Under the pieces are notes generated by a model. The model saw only the letters and a program-made list of their open reading frames with translations, searched no databases and was not told the DNA's origin. Source: Rugalucina vietnamica (Eukaryota > Mollusca > Bivalvia > Lucinida > Lucinidae). Taken from it: 64,000 nt of DNA. Shown here in pieces: positions 23,318 to 34,274 of this stretch. Position 1 is the first letter of the stretch. Every line of letters starts with the position of its first letter. The stretch is from the NCBI GenBank assembly GCA_964017185.1, contig OZ024871.1, positions 65,786,866 to 65,850,865 of the forward strand. Reading direction: 5' to 3'. A program made the translations under genes and the position numbers.

Positions 23318-24063
23318 AAGTCCAATTCGCATGCGCAAAAAATACACGCGTGTAAATGTACTCTGGTGTGTATTTATACTCCGGTGTGCAAATCAACCTG
23401 AGAGTAAATTTAAATTGCGTACGCATGGGTTTTATCGCCAGGAGTATTTTTGTAGGTAAATTTATCATTTCTGGATTAAAACCTGTTCATTTAAGTTTTC
23501 TGTATTTGCAAAACAAGAAGAGGCTGCTTCAAGGTGTTCATGTAGACTTTGGCAGCAGAGGGGAATCATGTAATGGTCAGGCATAACCTTAGCAGTTAGA
23601 CATTTCACTTTAATTATCTTTTGACAAGGAATTACTGTTAAAATGCCCAAAGAATCTCACCAAGAATGATGAAGAAATTATGTGGCTGTTTGCACTCCAT
23701 ATAATCTAAAATGTGATGAATGGCAATAAACTCTTATTTAGCAACAATGTCCACAGTTTCAGAAACTGTCATATAATTAGTTAAGAACAAAAATGTGAAA
23801 ATTTGTTATCATAAAGCAAAATAGTGACTTGAAATAAAAATACTCATGGGTAAATTTTACTTTGCGTTCACATGGGACAAAATAGTAAATTTACAGTAAA
23901 AATAAAATTTGCATCTGGTCTGACCCTGGAGTAAATTTACCCATATGTAAATATACTCCGGTGTGTATTTGAATTCGCATGTGCCATTTACTTACCCCAA
24001 GTAAAATTTGCACATCGGAGTATATTTACACGCGTGTATTTTTGGCGCATGCGAATTGGACTT
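23318..24063. mobile_element. TIR element nested in the 7.9-kb element
   Basis: Inverted ends AAGTCCAATTCGCATGCGC and GCGCATGCGAATTGGACTT continue with AAAAATACACGCGTGTAAAT and its complement, giving nearly 40 bp of TIR. Subterminal TACTCCGGTGTG/CGGAGTATA words lie behind both ends. No transposase ORF and no clear target duplication; superfamily unknown. Confidence 0.75.
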
Positions 24064-24436
24064 ATGTTGTGAATTTCGTATCAAAATAATTTGTAATGTG
24101 ACTTAACAGTCCTAGATATAGCAATTCCACTAAAATCCAAAACTGCAAATAATATCGAGCACGACAACAATTTGCCCCTTGCCATGCACAAAAAACATTG
24201 CTATCTCATTGAAAACATAAGTTTTTTCCAGTTGCACTGATTGTCTGGCAATGATGCTAGCTTGTCTGAATGGTCATAGTCGACGTAATCGACCTAATAT
24301 AGCGTATTTACGTCGAATCTGTAGAGACATTAATGCATTGGTGTGCAAAGTTTGGTTTATCAGACCGGTGTCAACATAGCCTGGGAGAGACTGCAGCAGT
24401 GCCGTATAGTTATAAGATGGCAAATTTGAGGTCACG

Positions 24437-24444
24437 TGACGTCA
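24437..24444. promoter_or_regulatory. CRE-type palindrome TGACGTCA
   Basis: Perfect octamer overlapping a CACGTG E-box (GTCACGTGACGTCAC). No gene is recognised nearby, so function is only possible. Confidence 0.2.
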
Positions 24445-25264
24445 CATATACGTCATCAAGTTTGTAAAAATCCAATTGTGCCGGATAATTCATTTTCAAA
24501 GAACAATTGGCACTTATTAATCTGTGAAGAACTGGTATTCATTAATAGGTCATAAGACACATCAAACCTGCACATGGTCTAAAAGCTGCATGATTTCAAG
24601 ATCTTTATTTTGATATATTTTGCATACCGCTACTTCAAAAAAAATAAAAAAATGAAATGGCAGCATTTTACATGTAGCACCAAGAGCCGTGAACAATCGC
24701 AAGTTGTGCCTGAACATCTGACGCGACGTCTGTATGTGACGCATTGAATTCTTCATGGGCTGTGCGAATTCTGTACCAATAATTTACATTGTAGCGACAA
24801 GCGGCCTTTAAAACAAAATTCCTAACCGAAAACCTGAATTTTCTAGGTCATTATTTGCTCAAGTGCCTGTCCCACTGCAATTAAGATATCAACAATTTAG
24901 ATCTTTCACTGATCAGAATGTGTAGATACATAAACTGGTCATTATATTCATTAGATTCTGGTATGTGTATCTTCTGTCCCATTCATAGAATACTATTTCT
25001 AGTGACTGATAAGTATTATCTCTGGAACTTGCTATCTGCCATGTTTCTACTTTCTCCAGTCTATAATGAATCATAATTTATGCAAGCTCCAAGAAACAGC
25101 TTTTGAATTATATGGCCACATGTGGTCCACGCCAAAGAAAGGAACTTATTCCTAACAGTCAACAGTATTAATACGCACCTATTTGTTATCATTATCACCA
25201 AAAATGCGTTCTTTGGGGTTTAAGATCGCTTTACGATTGTGGGGGTCATTTCTTTGGACCCGAT

Positions 25265-25515
25265 GTGCAGATGAAGAAAGCATAAACACGTTGGAAAACA
25301 TTCTACATAATTTGCATGCGCAGTCTTACCACAAAACTGGTGATTTAACAATCGTACGATTGCTTACGATTCCGTGGGACCGGTACCGGTTCCAGTCCCA
25401 CTGCGCTTACGATCGCAATACGATGGAAAACATTTTATAAATGCATTCGCAGTCTTATCAATAATCTTATGATTAGACAATCGTACGATTGCTTACGATT
25501 CAGTGGGGCCGGTAC
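25265..25515 (+). repeat. Local tandem duplication, about 140-bp unit
   Basis: GGAAAACATT...GCATGCGCAGTCTTA...CAATCGTACGATTGCTTACG...GGGACCGGTAC occurs twice. The CAATCGTACGATTG word is itself palindromic. Confidence 0.65.
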
Positions 25516-26584
25516 TTTAGAAAAAAGTGTCTTTTGTGTTAATTAAAGCCAAATAAAATGCATTCAGAATTGTTCGATATTCAATGCCGTAAACAATGTA
25601 CCGTTTATGCAAGACAGCACAGCACATTTGACCACGGTCCGCTGCATACAGATTTATTCCGTAATTCTTTCACTTTAAACTAAGGAAAATTAATATTCTA
25701 ACTCTTGGAAATGTACTTTCTGCAAAAAAGTTCCGGCATAGTCGAAAAATATTCGGATAGCAATATTCAATGAAAAATAGGGGCGTGCTTATAACTTTTG
25801 AGTTTAATAACTGTAAAGTTTCGTTTTAACATGTTTAAAATTTGTTGTTGCCGTTGTTTAGTATTTAGGATTGTTATAGGTAGATTTGATAAGATGCAGT
25901 TATATTCAATTTGAAAACAATCTGTTCTAACTATATTATTTTTGATGTTTCTTTGGCGAAAATAAAAACTATAATTATATAAAATGCAACATTGTAACAT
26001 TGTTTTGTTTTCGAAATTTTTACGCAATCAAGTTACCAAGTAGCTCACCAAGACTGCATAGAGTGTAATCTTTGCTACAATGAAGACATTTGTAAGCAAA
26101 ATGCATGTTAGGTATTTGGTTGACAGGACTCTTTGAAACTGTATTTATTCGTGTTGCCAAAAAGTTGATTTATGTAAATTGTGTTTGCTTGTATATCAAT
26201 AAATTATGACTGAGACGTCATACATGTAGCTTATCATTCCCCTCCACCTTTGATTAATTATCTGACCGAACCTCATATGTTGTCTGCAAATCTGTTTAAT
26301 TAAACGTGGAGGGAAAACGAATGTTTCGTTTTGATCCTTATCATGAGAAAAACTGTCATCATCAGGCGGTTCTGGTCACACAACAGACTCGAAAGTGTAT
26401 GATAATTTGTCGAACAGAATATCATATGATTAAATATGGTCTAATCACGAAACTAATAATTATGATTAGACTATCATTACATATACAACTCTATCACCGT
26501 CCAATACCAACACTGAACATGAAACCTGAATTTAAATACCACGGGCGATGCCAGAAATTAATATTCATCAAATAATTCGAAAAA

Positions 26585-27600
26585 TCTGTTATATTTTGCA
26601 TAAGATATGCAAAAGATTGCTAATGTCAGTTTTTGAACATGTACAACAGCGCAACCAAACGAAACAAACATTAATGTTTGCGGAAGATACGTAAATCAGC
26701 CATCAAATATTGACATAGCTAGATGTATACATACCATTTTAAATGCGGCAAGCTAAAGGCATGCATAAGGTATGCCAAATGATTTGAAATGCCAGTCTTT
26801 TAACATGTACAACAACGCGATCAAAAGAAACAAAGATTAACGTTTACGGAAGATACGTAAATAAGCAATCAAATATTGGCATAGCCAATATCATACACAC
26901 CATTGTAAATGCGGCAAACTAAAGGCATACATAAGGTATGCAAAATGATTGCAAATGCCAGTCTTTGAACATGTACAAAAACGCAACCAAACGAAACAAA
27001 TATTTACGTTTACAGAAGATACGTAAATCAGCTATCAAATTTAGGCATAGCCAATAGTATACATACCATTGCAAATGCGGCAAGCTAAAGGCACACATAG
27101 GGTATGCAAAATGATTGCAAATGCCAGTCTTTGAACATATACAACAACGCAATCAAAAGCAACAAAGATTAACGTTTACGGAAGATACGTAAATAAGTAA
27201 TCAAATATTGGCATGGCCAATATTATACATACCATTGTAAATGCGGCAAGCTAAAGGCACACATAAGATATGTAAAATGATTGCAAATGCCAGTCTTTGA
27301 ACATGTACAAAAACGCAACCAAACGAAACAAATATTTACGTTTACAGAAGATAAGTAAATCAGCTATCAAACTTAGGCATAGCCAATAGTATACATACCA
27401 TTGTAAATGCGGCAAGCTAAAGGCACACATAGGGTATGCAAAATGATTGCTAATGCCAGTCTTTGGACATGTAAACAACGTTATCAAAAGAGACAAACAT
27501 TCGCATTTACGGAAGATACGTAAATCAGATATCAAATATTGACATTTCAATGATATGCATGCCTTGGTAAATGTGGCAAGCTAAAGGCACACATAGGATA
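26585..27600 (-). repeat. Satellite array, 166-bp monomer in 332-bp dimers
   Basis: GAAGATA(C)GTAAAT recurs at about 26691, 26857, 27023, 27189, 27355 and 27520, a spacing of 165-166 bp. Monomers 2 and 4 share CAAAGATTAACGTTTACGG and AAATAAG. Monomers 3 and 5 share CAAATATTTACGTTTACAG and AAATCAGCTATCAAA. The array therefore grew as dimers. ORFs across it are repeat artefacts. Confidence 0.85.
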
Positions 27601-28025
27601 TGTAAAATAATTGCAAATGTCAATGTTTACACATGCAAAACAACGCAAGAAAATAAAAGTCAAATTCATCGCAACATTTACCTGTCATGTAAATTCCCAG
27701 CAAATTTCGACTCAACATTTGCCAAGTATTTTATTAATATGCAAGCACCAGTAAATTTTTGATACATTTACTTTTATGAAGAAACCATTGTAAATGATTA
27801 GCGCATGTAATTCCATAAATTTACCAAATATTTGCATATGTTTGTAAATTCGCGTAAATTGAGGTTTTCATGCAGTGTAATACGCCATTTTTAGCCGCTT
27901 AAAATAGATTTTGTTGTGATGAGGACATAATGATAAGATATGATGCCATTATGTCTTGTACGCCAAGCAGACGCTCTGATGTTCTATTCTGCTCCGCTGC
28001 ATAGCTATCCATGCCCATTTTAGAC

Positions 28026-28033
28026 TATAAAAG
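28026..28033 (+). promoter_or_regulatory. Candidate TATA box in conserved block, unit 2
   Basis: TATAAAAGTGTCTGCAGTC, identical to unit 1 over this core. Confidence 0.35.
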
Positions 28034-28222
28034 TGTCTGCAGTCAAAAACATATCTTGTGTGTGTTGGTGTAAAGAGATGCTTAGTTTTTTACGCCCAAG
28101 TCAAGTTCCATTTAACATTTTGTTAAAGGAGGGAAAATGAGCGCATAAAGTTAGAAATATTTATCAAACAAGTTGACCAGAAAATCAAACCAACTAAGAA
28201 ATGTCCATTCAAGTGAGAAATA

Positions 28223-28737
28223 CAGTCCAACCTGTCTTAAGCAAGCGGCCAAGGAAAAGACTAAAATTGCTTGCTTAAGACAAGTGCTTGCTTAATAGAA
28301 GTTATGTTCGAACACTACGGTGGCCGTCCTAACCAAACCATATACATGTAGGCTAGAAACAAATACAATGTTATAGCACTGCCACTGTCAGTGGTAACTG
28401 TTACTGAGTTTTCCAAAATGCCTAGACAAGTTGTCTAACATTATCTTTTAAGACAATAAACAATGAATTATGGCATTTGGAAGGTGTGAAGAAAATTTTG
28501 ACACCTGACAAGAGTTTAAATATCCATGTCAAAATACTTCTTTTTTATGTAACTGATGAAATGAGTGGCTGTTTAAAGCCAAAACTGGGACAGAATCTAG
28601 TGGCCTCTGGCCACATAAGACAGGTGCTTCCTTAACAGAGGTTCATTTACGTGTAAAATCAATTTGGGGGAAATGAAAGTGCTTGCTTAAGGCAGGTTAT
28701 TGCTTTATACAGGGCTTGCTTAACACAGGTTGGACTG
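28223..28737. mobile_element. TA-flanked TIR element (Tc1/mariner/pogo-type, non-autonomous)
   Basis: Ends CAGTCCAACCTGTCTTAAGC and, inverted, ACACAGGTTGGACTG, lie inside TA duplications (28221-28222, 28738-28739). Units 1 and 3 have the empty site. GCTTGCTTAAG words repeat inside both ends. CAGT termini with TA fit Tc1/mariner or pogo-like elements. No transposase. Confidence 0.8.
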
Positions 28738-28866
28738 TACATCAAAAGGGAACAAGTTAGATTATTGATATAGCCATACACCTTAACAGCAAGTGTTCTA
28801 TTTGATCTTACCATAATAACTTTTTATATCTATCAAGATACTTCATAAATTAAATGGATAATAAAA

Positions 28867-28910
<44 letters not shown>
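28867..28910. repeat. (ATG)n microsatellite, unit 2
   Basis: About fifteen ATG repeats at the place matching 10822-10866. Confidence 0.95.
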
Positions 28911-28911
<1 letters not shown>

Positions 28912-29048
28912 CTGTTTCTGTTGCATAAACTGGTCTCTTCTAAAAGGCAATACTTCTTTTGAAAATATTAACGGTAACATTGAAGGTCATGTTAAACACG
29001 TGCAAAGCATCCAGCACCCGCAAAAGATCAATTTATATACTGTTGCCA

Positions 29049-29216
29049 CCTGAGTGGCCACCTATTGGGAAAATAGCTGCTCATTCGGCTTACGAAATGT
29101 TTTCATGGTATAAGTACCTGATTGTTAGTTTGGTTTTTTCCCACCTTGGTTTTTGGAGTGGGAATCTTTTTCTGATTGCGCCTTTTCCTGATCTTTGCCT
29201 ACTTGTACTTTTTTTT
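29049..29216 (-). repeat. Interspersed repeat R, copy with 14-bp target duplication
   Basis: Flanked on both sides by TTATATACTGTTGC, while unit 1 continues without interruption. A 14-bp duplication indicates retroposition of the LINE-mediated kind. Internal text is the inverted complement of 6140-6310. Confidence 0.7.
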
Positions 29217-29529
29217 ATATACTGTTGCATTCAATGATTAATTCGAATTTGAAACCATTTATTGTTGCAGCTGGTCTTCAATTGGTTCCACTTGACTTTT
29301 CCTTCCATTTGAATATCTACTCGTAAATATATATTTTATATACTATTAGATGGTCAAAAGTATACAGTTTGCAAATAGAACACCATCCCATTCATTTATT
29401 CTTTGCGAAAGGATCTTTGATATCAAGTTGATTCAATTCTTCGACGTCAACACTTTTTAAACAGTGTTTGTTTCTTTTTAATACATATCGATAATAGCTA
29501 GCACTTCTTATTACATGAAGGCGTAGATC

Positions 29530-29810
29530 ATCACGAAAATATGTCCGTGAAATGTATACCCCCTTGAACCCCTCTTTTATATAGAAAAACTGGGGTTTGC
29601 AGGGGTACACCTATTTTTCTTATTTTTGCTCCAAAACATAGATTGTGGGTACTCGTTAGAAACGCCTCGGCGAGGCGGTTCTAACTTGTACCCACAATCT
29701 ATGTTTTGAGCAAAAATAAGAAAAATATCAGAATTTTTCTATTGAAAATTTTCATTTTTGACAACTTTAAAAATCTCTGTATATTGCGTGGGCGTGTTTT
29801 CGTAATGTCA
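29530..29810 (+). mobile_element. Palindromic MITE (family P), copy 3
   Basis: Near-complete copy with full central palindrome (GATTGTGGGTACTCGTTAGA and complement around CCTCGGCGAGG). It is inserted in unit 2 at the site where units 1 and 3 read on through. Confidence 0.75.
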
Positions 29811-32601
29811 CGTAGATTGCAATTCTGGAATTCCCTTTCTTAATGTACTTTAAAACCTCAATATAGTGTTAATGCCCTGTATGTCGTATTTTAATTAATT
29901 ACTATATTGTGTCAGCTACTGTAATATTGTGATGATGTATTGTGATATCGTGTGCAGAACTAGATATCTCCCATTAATCTGACACCAATAAACGGTCCGG
30001 AAGATGACGTAGGAAGTGCTGCGAAAGCTAATAAGCAAAGAACAGCGCTTGTGCTAATTCGTCACGGATTCCCACATTTGCCGCTATATTAATCGTGCAG
30101 GGAAAGACATTTTGACATGAATGGCTGGTAGAAAAGCATGCTTGCTATTATTTGTGTTTCGAAAACAAAACTCTAAATATACTTCGATTAGGAACGCTGT
30201 ATAGTCCATGACAGACATTTTATTTTCATCCACCAGATAAGGTGGAGGGTTGTTTGGAAAGTTCGAATAATCGCCTTCTCAATCATATAATATTCATAGT
30301 AAAATAAAAAGAAGCATACCTATTTTAACTTCACCATATCTTCTATAAATGCTGAAAAACCAAGATGGTGCTCAAGACATACTAAAGTATGTTCATTATA
30401 AAATGTATGGTGCAACAGGTCTACTCTAGAGATAGAAGGGTCAAAATCTTAACCATATATTCAAAACGTTTTGGGAGGAAGGAATTTTCACATTATGACT
30501 ATGGGGCTGAATTTAGCATTGATATGGGAAGAAATTATACACTTTCATTAATAAAACAGTTTTGCTCATTTAACAGAGTCCAGACAATGCAACAAAATAT
30601 TTTCAAACCCCACCCCGTCTTTGACAAATATGAGCCATTAGAGTTTGGACTGATTTGTAGTTGTTTGTTTAAAGCAAACAAATATGGGTTTGTTTGTTAT
30701 ATGAACACTGAACAATGTCGACATATGGATTGTTTATTTTTTGTATTTTTAAGTTTATTTTGAAAGAAATGTTAGCTTTGTGCATAGGATCTTTAATTTA
30801 CAATCTTATAGTGTATTTCTAGGTGTGCCCCCCGGGACTCAGCATGTCCTTTCCCCAGTTTATGTGTTTTTCACATTCACTCATCATATCAAAATGGCAT
30901 CCTTGGTCTAGAACGGGAACAGGGTCAGCATAGCGAAAATATCTAATTTCCTGAAATTTTCCATGAACTAAAATACGCACAGTTGTTATGGACAATTTTG
31001 AAGACATCACCTGTAGAAATGTAAACATCCATGGTCGTGTTTTATGACAAACCGGTATCAGAGTGTGTATTTTTAGGTTCTGTAGATGTATTGATAGAGA
31101 TACAGTAAGGTTCAAAAGTAAATTTGCTTTCAATCTATGAGTTTTGCATTGATGCTTAGAAATGTGAATTCCCAAACTCATTATAACATTGACACAAATT
31201 GTGCCTTTGACTTTCAAAATATACAAGGACACATTAATAATAAAGAGCTAGGCATTTACGTCTTTGAATGTGGCATATTTGTCAATTAGGGAGTATTCCA
31301 ATCTATTGCATAGATCTCATTTGACTTGAAAATCGTCAACACTTTTTTCCATACACTTCGGGTCAACCCTGTGAAAATGCGCCAAAAAATTTCATCTATC
31401 TGTTCTCTAAAACTGCTGGACAATTTTCAAAAATATTTGAAAGGTCATTTACTACCAATATGGCCTTCAAATAGAATAAATTTTCTCAAAATCTGTTGAC
31501 CTCGATGTGGAGTGAATTTTCAATTTTGCATGATGTATATCTGAACCGGAACAACTCTCGTTAGCTGTAAGACGCTATTGAATCCCCTGTGATGCAAAAA
31601 GCTTTAGTGCAGGCCCAGACAATTAAGTTTTCTGTGTCGTGATTTATGTAGGTCAATGTTTACTCGGCGGCTGATCCTAATTTTCGGCTCGTGTTATGTC
31701 TAGCTTAAAGACAATGACAAAATATCGACAGCTTAGTTTAATTAATTTGCATGAGTACTTTCATTTGAAGGATCATTTCACCGATTTCATATAGGGAAAA
31801 ACACAATGGTTAGGTTTGGCGGAGTCATCGCTTCCTGTGTGTCAAACAATCCTCCTGAGAGGTTAGAGTACTACACAGATCTTAAATAGAGACGTTAATG
31901 GCCCACAGAAAGTACTCTATGCACAATAATTTGGAAGTCACTTCGTCTGCGTGTTTAGCTAAAAACTACAGACAACTTGTTTGGTCTCGGTGTCACCGGA
32001 ATGAAAGAAAATCAACGTAATCTTAGTTGTGAAAAAACAACGCAGTCAACTTTAATTTGGTAGTTTAATTTATTTAGTCATTAGCCTGAATACATTTTAC
32101 CTCCACTTACAAATCAAGAAACAAAGTTATTAGACCATATTGACATTGTTATAGCCCCGCTTTGAAAAAGTGGGGCTATACTGGATTCACCATGTCCTTC
32201 CGTCGTTCCGTCCTTCCGTCCTTCTGTCCTTCCGTTATTCCGTTATTCCGTCCAAATTTCATTTCCACTCAATATTTATTTATTTATTGGAAATTTCATG
32301 ATAACATACATACATACAAAGTATATACATATGTACCAAAGGATCAGACAGTAGGCTAGGCCTATGGTGGTCTTCTCCTCGAATTTGGTACTGAACACGG
32401 ATTTCAATTGACTATACATGTAGCAATAACATAAGTTATACATGCATGGGTAATACATAAACATAAATATGAAAACATGTGTTTTACATACACAAAAGTA
32501 TGAAAAATAAAGACAACGGGTATATTAAATATCATACATAACTGTATATACAGAGTGAAGGTAAATAAAACGTTATATTTCTTATCAACTTATTTAGTGG
32601 A

Positions 32602-32609
32602 GAGAGAGC

Positions 32610-32646
<37 letters not shown>

Positions 32647-32674
32647 CGGAGAGAGAGAGAGAGAGAGAGAGAGA
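32602..32674. repeat. (GA)n microsatellite
   Basis: Two GA runs separated by ACTCGG, lying 3' of the endonuclease ORF where reverse transcriptase would be expected. Confidence 0.95.
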
Positions 32675-32785
32675 GTTGCACTGAGTTGGTTGTAAATAAG
32701 ATTCATTTAGATGGATGATATGGATGTGTTAACTTAAATTTGTGCTTCTTTCGCTCTAATAAAATTGAAAACAATTCCAACGGAC

Positions 32786-33730
32786 TTATCGGTTTCTATC
32801 TCGTTTTTCTTTTTTTTTAAAAGCGTATTCAAATGTATTAGTAATTTGATTTATATTATCTTTATTACTGATAAAAGACCAGTCCGTTGCATTTAGTTGC
32901 TCTTCCATTGCAGGGATGTTTGCTTCTTCAAATTTCCAGATAGTTTTTTTAAATGCTTTGGCTTTGAATGTTTTGAAACATACTTCGGCAGTTACTGTAC
33001 AGTGATCACTTTGGAACGGTGGTAGAACTTGGGTGTTACATATTATAGCTTGATGGTTTGTCATAATCAGATCTAAACAAGTTCTAGAATTATTTTCTAT
33101 TCGTGTTGCTTCCTTAATGGTGTGTTCGAGATCATATTTTTGCATTATCCTTTCTAAGTGTCTATTTTTGTATTTTAGAATGTCTGTGTTGAAGTCACCT
33201 AGAATGATTATATCATTGTTCAGATCAGCTGCACTTTCGAGAGTGTCTTCAAAGTGTTTCCAGAATTCTACTGGGCTTTCTGGTGGCCTGTAGAACAGAC
33301 CAATAAGAAACTTTTTATTATAAGAATGTACTTCTGTCCATATGTTTTCGATATTATTATTTTCAAGATCATGTCTCCTTAAAGTGTATATATTATTCTT
33401 TGTATAAATTGCTAGGCCTCCCCCATTGTTTAATAACCTGTCCTTTCTGAATGGTGTTCTAAAACCGGACATTCCTATTTTATCATTAGATATAGAAGGA
33501 TTAAGTTTTGTTTCAGATACACAAACAATTTCATAGTCAGACAATTCAGCGCTTACTTGATCAATTTTATTACGAATACCATTTATATTTGTGTGAGCAA
33601 TTTTTATAGATGTCAAGTCATGTCTTTGGCTGCTTGTTGTAGTGGCAGATTTATTTTTTCCAGATGCGTTGTTGTCTTTTTTGAAATAAATAGTTTTCCC
33701 TGTGAATAAGAGGCTATTAGCCTTAACCAT
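32786..33730 (-). CDS. APE-type endonuclease of a non-LTR retrotransposon (ORF2 N-terminal part)
   Basis: 314 residues, uninterrupted. In full-length elements this domain nicks target DNA to prime reverse transcription. Residues 1-40 are a Lys/Ser-rich leader; the exonuclease-endonuclease-phosphatase fold covers about 41-250. Family motifs are all present: HTNING (46-51, Asn48), SETKL (72-76, Glu73), FYRPP (146-150, Tyr147), GDFNTD (178-183, Asp179 and Asn181), DLIMTN (220-225) and SDH (241-243, Asp242/His243). Residues 264-304 (WKF...ATDWSFI) are the linker that normally leads to reverse transcriptase in Jockey/CR1-like elements. Here the protein ends in a Lys/Arg-rich stretch (KKKEKRDRNR) and stops. 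Start chosen at the first Met of the open frame. The catalytic set looks intact; expression is unknown. Confidence 0.85.
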   Translation of the reverse strand: MVKANSLLFTGKTIYFKKDNNASGKNKSATTTSSQRHDLTSIKIAHTNINGIRNKIDQVSAELSDYEIVCVSETKLNPSISNDKIGMSGFRTPFRKDRLLNNGGGLAIYTKNNIYTLRRHDLENNNIENIWTEVHSYNKKFLIGLFYRPPESPVEFWKHFEDTLESAADLNNDIIILGDFNTDILKYKNRHLERIMQKYDLEHTIKEATRIENNSRTCLDLIMTNHQAIICNTQVLPPFQSDHCTVTAEVCFKTFKAKAFKKTIWKFEEANIPAMEEQLNATDWSFISNKDNINQITNTFEYAFKKKEKRDRNR

Positions 33731-34274
33731 TACTGAATTTGTTTACAGGAATATGGATTACAGAACAGTTGAAGACATATGTGGCCAACTCAGTGCAAAA
33801 GAGAAAATAAAGTAGAGAGAGTTGTAAGTATACTAAGCACAACATTTGAAGGAAGAAATAGAGAGGGAAAGTGTATAGCAAAGAAAAAATGTAGGTTGAC
33901 ATTGGCAGGCAAGACTTAGTGGCGCTTTATTAAATTAATGCAATATAATGTATATTTGAGCTTGGTGAAGGATCAGAACAATAAATATTTAATGGGGTAA
34001 ATATTTTCTTATTCTTGGATTGCAGCACATGTTTATAGACAAATTATAATTGTACTTCTAGATACTACAATAAAATTTTCAAAGATACTTTTGTCTAGAG
34101 AAAACTATCTTCTTAAATTTCAGGTTGTCCAGGACTACCGGGTATATGTATTTTGGATAAAGATATACAGGTCTGCATGAACTGGTTGGATTTATTTGCA
34201 GTTGTTAGCACAGACTCAAGAGACGGAAGTGAAACATATATCATAGCACTACCAATATTGTGTAATCTGGTGAA

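Larger units (their letters stand above)
19930..27877. mobile_element. 7.9-kb TIR element with TAA target duplication
   Basis: Ends CACTGCATGAAAA (left) and TTTTCATGCAGTG (right) are perfect 13-bp inverted repeats, extended imperfectly by another 9-10 bp. They are flanked by TAA (19927-19929, 27878-27880). Unit 1 has the intact empty site TTAGTTAATACTCCGC near 10345, and unit 3 near 39680. Both ends are rich in GTAAAT/GCAAAT words and share AGCTTGCCGCATTTA in opposite orientation, a subterminal repeat pattern. A 3-bp TWA duplication is typical of PIF/Harbinger, but no Harbinger transposase or Myb-like protein is visible. The middle holds SINE fragments, a nested TIR element and a satellite. 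Class assignment is uncertain. Confidence 0.75.
14919..31592 (+). repeat. Tandem segmental duplication, unit 2
   Basis: Repeats the block order of unit 1: 14927-15915, 17873-18300, 18466-18712, 18931-19929, 27878-28222, 28738-29530, 29811-31340 and 31365-31592. It is swollen to about 16.7 kb by a tandem-core element, a SINE, MITEs, repeat R, a 7.9-kb TIR element and a TA-flanked element. Removing these leaves about 6 kb, similar to unit 1 stripped of its insertions. A 124-codon ORF (30389-30763) and a 137-codon minus ORF (30819-31232) are both broken in unit 1. Confidence 0.85.
32277..34272 (-). mobile_element. Endonuclease-only non-LTR (LINE-like) element nested in tandem-core element
   Basis: About 2 kb on the minus strand: about 540 bp of leader, an intact endonuclease ORF, a GA-rich tract, about 500 bp of 3' sequence and an AATAAATAAATAA-type tail with a polyadenylation signal at the left end. 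No reverse-transcriptase domain follows the endonuclease. It splits the phrase CCACTCAATAT/CTTGAGAACCAGT known from family 1. It may be an internally deleted derivative mobilised in trans. Confidence 0.65.

Noticed and set aside
24431-24446. E-box/CRE composite as a real enhancer
   Set aside because: Palindromes alone, with no gene nearby, are not evidence; listed only as a low-confidence site.
30389-30763. 124-codon ORF in tandem unit 2
   Set aside because: The corresponding stretch of unit 1 has stops and indels and is split by an insertion; no domain recognised.
30819-31232. 137-codon minus-strand ORF in tandem unit 2
   Set aside because: Broken in unit 1; hydrophobic composition matches AT-rich noise.
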